Program-made: the position numbers and the translations under genes
The notes under the pieces: generated by a model
Told to the model about the DNA's origin: nothing
The model's input: the letters and a program-made list of their open reading frames with translations, nothing else
Database searches by the model: none
Source: Synechococcaceae cyanobacterium RL_1_2
GTDB taxonomy: Bacteria; Cyanobacteriota; Cyanobacteriia; Cyanobacteriales; JAAUPO01
DNA length: 6,931 nucleotides
NCBI GenBank assembly: GCA_012033095.1
Contig: JAAUPO010000123.1
Location: 1 to 6,931 of the forward strand
Direction: 5' to 3'
Shown: in pieces, positions 6,010 through 6,931 of the stretch
Layout: each line of letters opens with the position of its first letter
How positions within the stretch are numbered: the first letter of the stretch is position 1

Positions 6010-6557
6010 CTAGTAAATGATCAAAGTATGGTTCGAGGGTGGATGGTTTGATCGGGGAGTGATTAAGTTAACACTATGGTGTTTGAGATAGCCAATGGCG
6101 GCCACCATGGCATTCAGGGGGACAGCCATTACTTGATACAGTTGGCGCATATATTGAGTACCTTCAGGATTTGTAAATTCAGGTTTTTTACCACGATCGC
6201 ATAGCTAATACACCGTAAAAAATGCCATAGATCCAGCCAACAAGCTTTTTCCCTTGTGGCCGGGTACAGGCCTCCCCCGGGTTGGGTCAGTACCGGAAAT
6301 TCCTGTAATAAATCCTGGCGGGCCCGATCAATTAATTGGGGAGCTTGCTCCCGTAGCTGGATCAATAAATCATACTGGGACTGATCAATTAGCTGTTGTT
6401 GTTTTAACTGCTCCAACTCCTGATTATCTAAAAAAACTTTCCGTTCATTCGCCGCCACCAAACAAGTTTGGGTGGGAGGGGCAATATCAGTCCAACTTTG
6501 GGGGGTGATCAGTTGGGCTTTGGGTAGCAGATTATTGATGACAGTGGATAACTCCAT
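6010..6557 (-). pseudogene. Phycobilisome-domain protein, frame broken at an A6 run
   Basis: Start ATG 6557-6555 (MELSTVINNLLPKAQ) is preferred over an upstream in-frame TTG at 6611, since the conserved part begins here. Residues 97-120 (GLYPATREKACWLDLWHFLR, then CISYA) match the core of phycobilisome alpha/beta-type subunits. Cys106 in ACWLD sits where these proteins attach a bilin, with the usual C-x-x-D spacing. The zero frame then leaves the family and stops at 6129 after 142 aa. A -1 change at 6189-6183 gives PEFTNPEGTQYMRQLYQVMA and VPLNAMVAAIGYLKHH, the expected C-terminus, stopping at 6012-6010 (182 aa). The break lies on the sequence A_AAA_AAC. It may be a one-base deletion, a sequencing error or programmed slippage. 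The protein is probably a divergent phycobilisome-related subunit. Its exact role is unknown. Confidence 0.75.
6183..6189 (-). other. A_AAA_AAC heptamer at the frame break
   Basis: In the zero frame of the phycobilisome-domain gene the codons are GTA AAA AAC. The heptamer A AAA AAC is a canonical -1 slippery sequence, and slipping there leads directly into the conserved C-terminal frame. No clear upstream Shine-Dalgarno-like stimulator or strong downstream hairpin was seen. A lost A in an original A7 run explains the data equally well. Confidence 0.6.
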
Positions 6558-6841
6558 AGGGTCAAACGTAGAATTGAGGTTGATAACAATGAAGGCGAAT
6601 GAAGGGTACAAGGGCTATTTCCCCAGCAATAGTTTAATGTGTAGCCAAGGATCGCTACAGGATTAAGCTGTTGTCAGGATTAATCCCAAATCCGCCCAGT
6701 AAGATAAGGAAATTGTTGAAGCCATTAATCTCAGCAACAATAGCAACAATTGAGATAAAGATTATTTTCCCATACTAAACAAAACAGTTTTGGTATAAAT
6801 GATTTGAATTGTTCCCTTACAAGATCTAGGGTAAAGGATCA
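6558..6841. other. Region upstream of the phycobilisome-domain gene
   Basis: No gene is recognised. AGCAACAATAGCAACAAT near 6733-6750 contains a short direct repeat (AGCAACAAT twice). Promoter elements for the minus-strand gene should lie here, but none is convincing by eye. Confidence 0.5.
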
Positions 6842-6915
6842 AACCCATAGATCGTGAATTAAATAACTTAGAAATTTGTAGAGTATCCTTCAAGGGAGTG
6901 TAACCCATCGATATT
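6842..6915 (+). repeat. Interspersed repeat F2, inverted relative to F1
   Basis: It contains the perfect 22-base match (6850-6871) to the inverted F1 copy at 4693-4714. Weaker similarity continues to TGTAACCC near 6905. F2 lacks the 7-bp stem seen around F1. The window ends soon after, so its far border is unclear. Confidence 0.6.
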
Positions 6916-6931
6916 TAAGTTTTAGATGTTA

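Noticed and set aside
6254..6666. Plus-strand frames of 84 and 64 aa
   Set aside because: They lie antisense to the phycobilisome-domain gene and its leader, with no support of their own.
1..6931. CRISPR array, tRNA or rRNA
   Set aside because: No regularly spaced repeats and no tRNA or rRNA signatures were seen. The repeats present are MITE-type elements.

Overview
The window looks like chromosomal DNA from a cyanobacterium, probably unicellular and Synechocystis-like. Four complete HIP1 octamers (GCGATCGC, at about 1753, 2089, 2326 and 2947) lie in under 7 kb, besides several near-HIP1 sites. The proteins fit as well: a HetZ-family regulator, a phycobilisome-domain protein, an AI-2E/UPF0118 membrane protein and a cyanobacterial-type LptF/LptG permease. 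The species assignment is inference.

Region 1-795 is a transposon graveyard. On the minus strand it carries the decayed 5' part of an IS5-family transposase, running off the left edge, with its IS terminus at 781-795. Four small non-autonomous elements (MITEs) sit inside the relic. A1 (72-201) and A2 (519-648) are the same 130-bp family, each with a perfect 9-bp target duplication. B1 (263-350) and C1 (355-443) are TA-flanked elements lying back to back. A second B copy (4557-4645), a D element with the same ends as the IS5 relic (2659-2779), a D fragment (from 4491), an E element directly behind hetZ (2199-2310) and an inverted pair F1/F2 (4652-4722 and 6842-6915) fill most of the remaining non-coding DNA.

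Region 796-2195 holds the hetZ-family gene and its leader, which has two small perfect inverted repeats. Region 2839-4352 holds a putative 62-aa two-helix membrane protein and then an AI-2E family transporter gene broken by a single -1 frame change at 3745-3750.

Region 4739-6557 is on the minus strand. A phycobilisome-domain gene (6557 to 6010), also broken by a -1 frame change at an A6 run, is followed 155 bp later by an intact LptF/LptG-family permease gene (5854 to 4739). The permease is expected to act in lipopolysaccharide transport to the outer membrane. No functional link between it and the phycobilisome-like gene can be read from the sequence.

No tRNA, rRNA or CRISPR array was seen. 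The most distinctive features are the MITE-riddled IS relic and the two otherwise intact genes each split by one homopolymer frame change. One of those changes falls exactly on a canonical A_AAA_AAC slippery heptamer.
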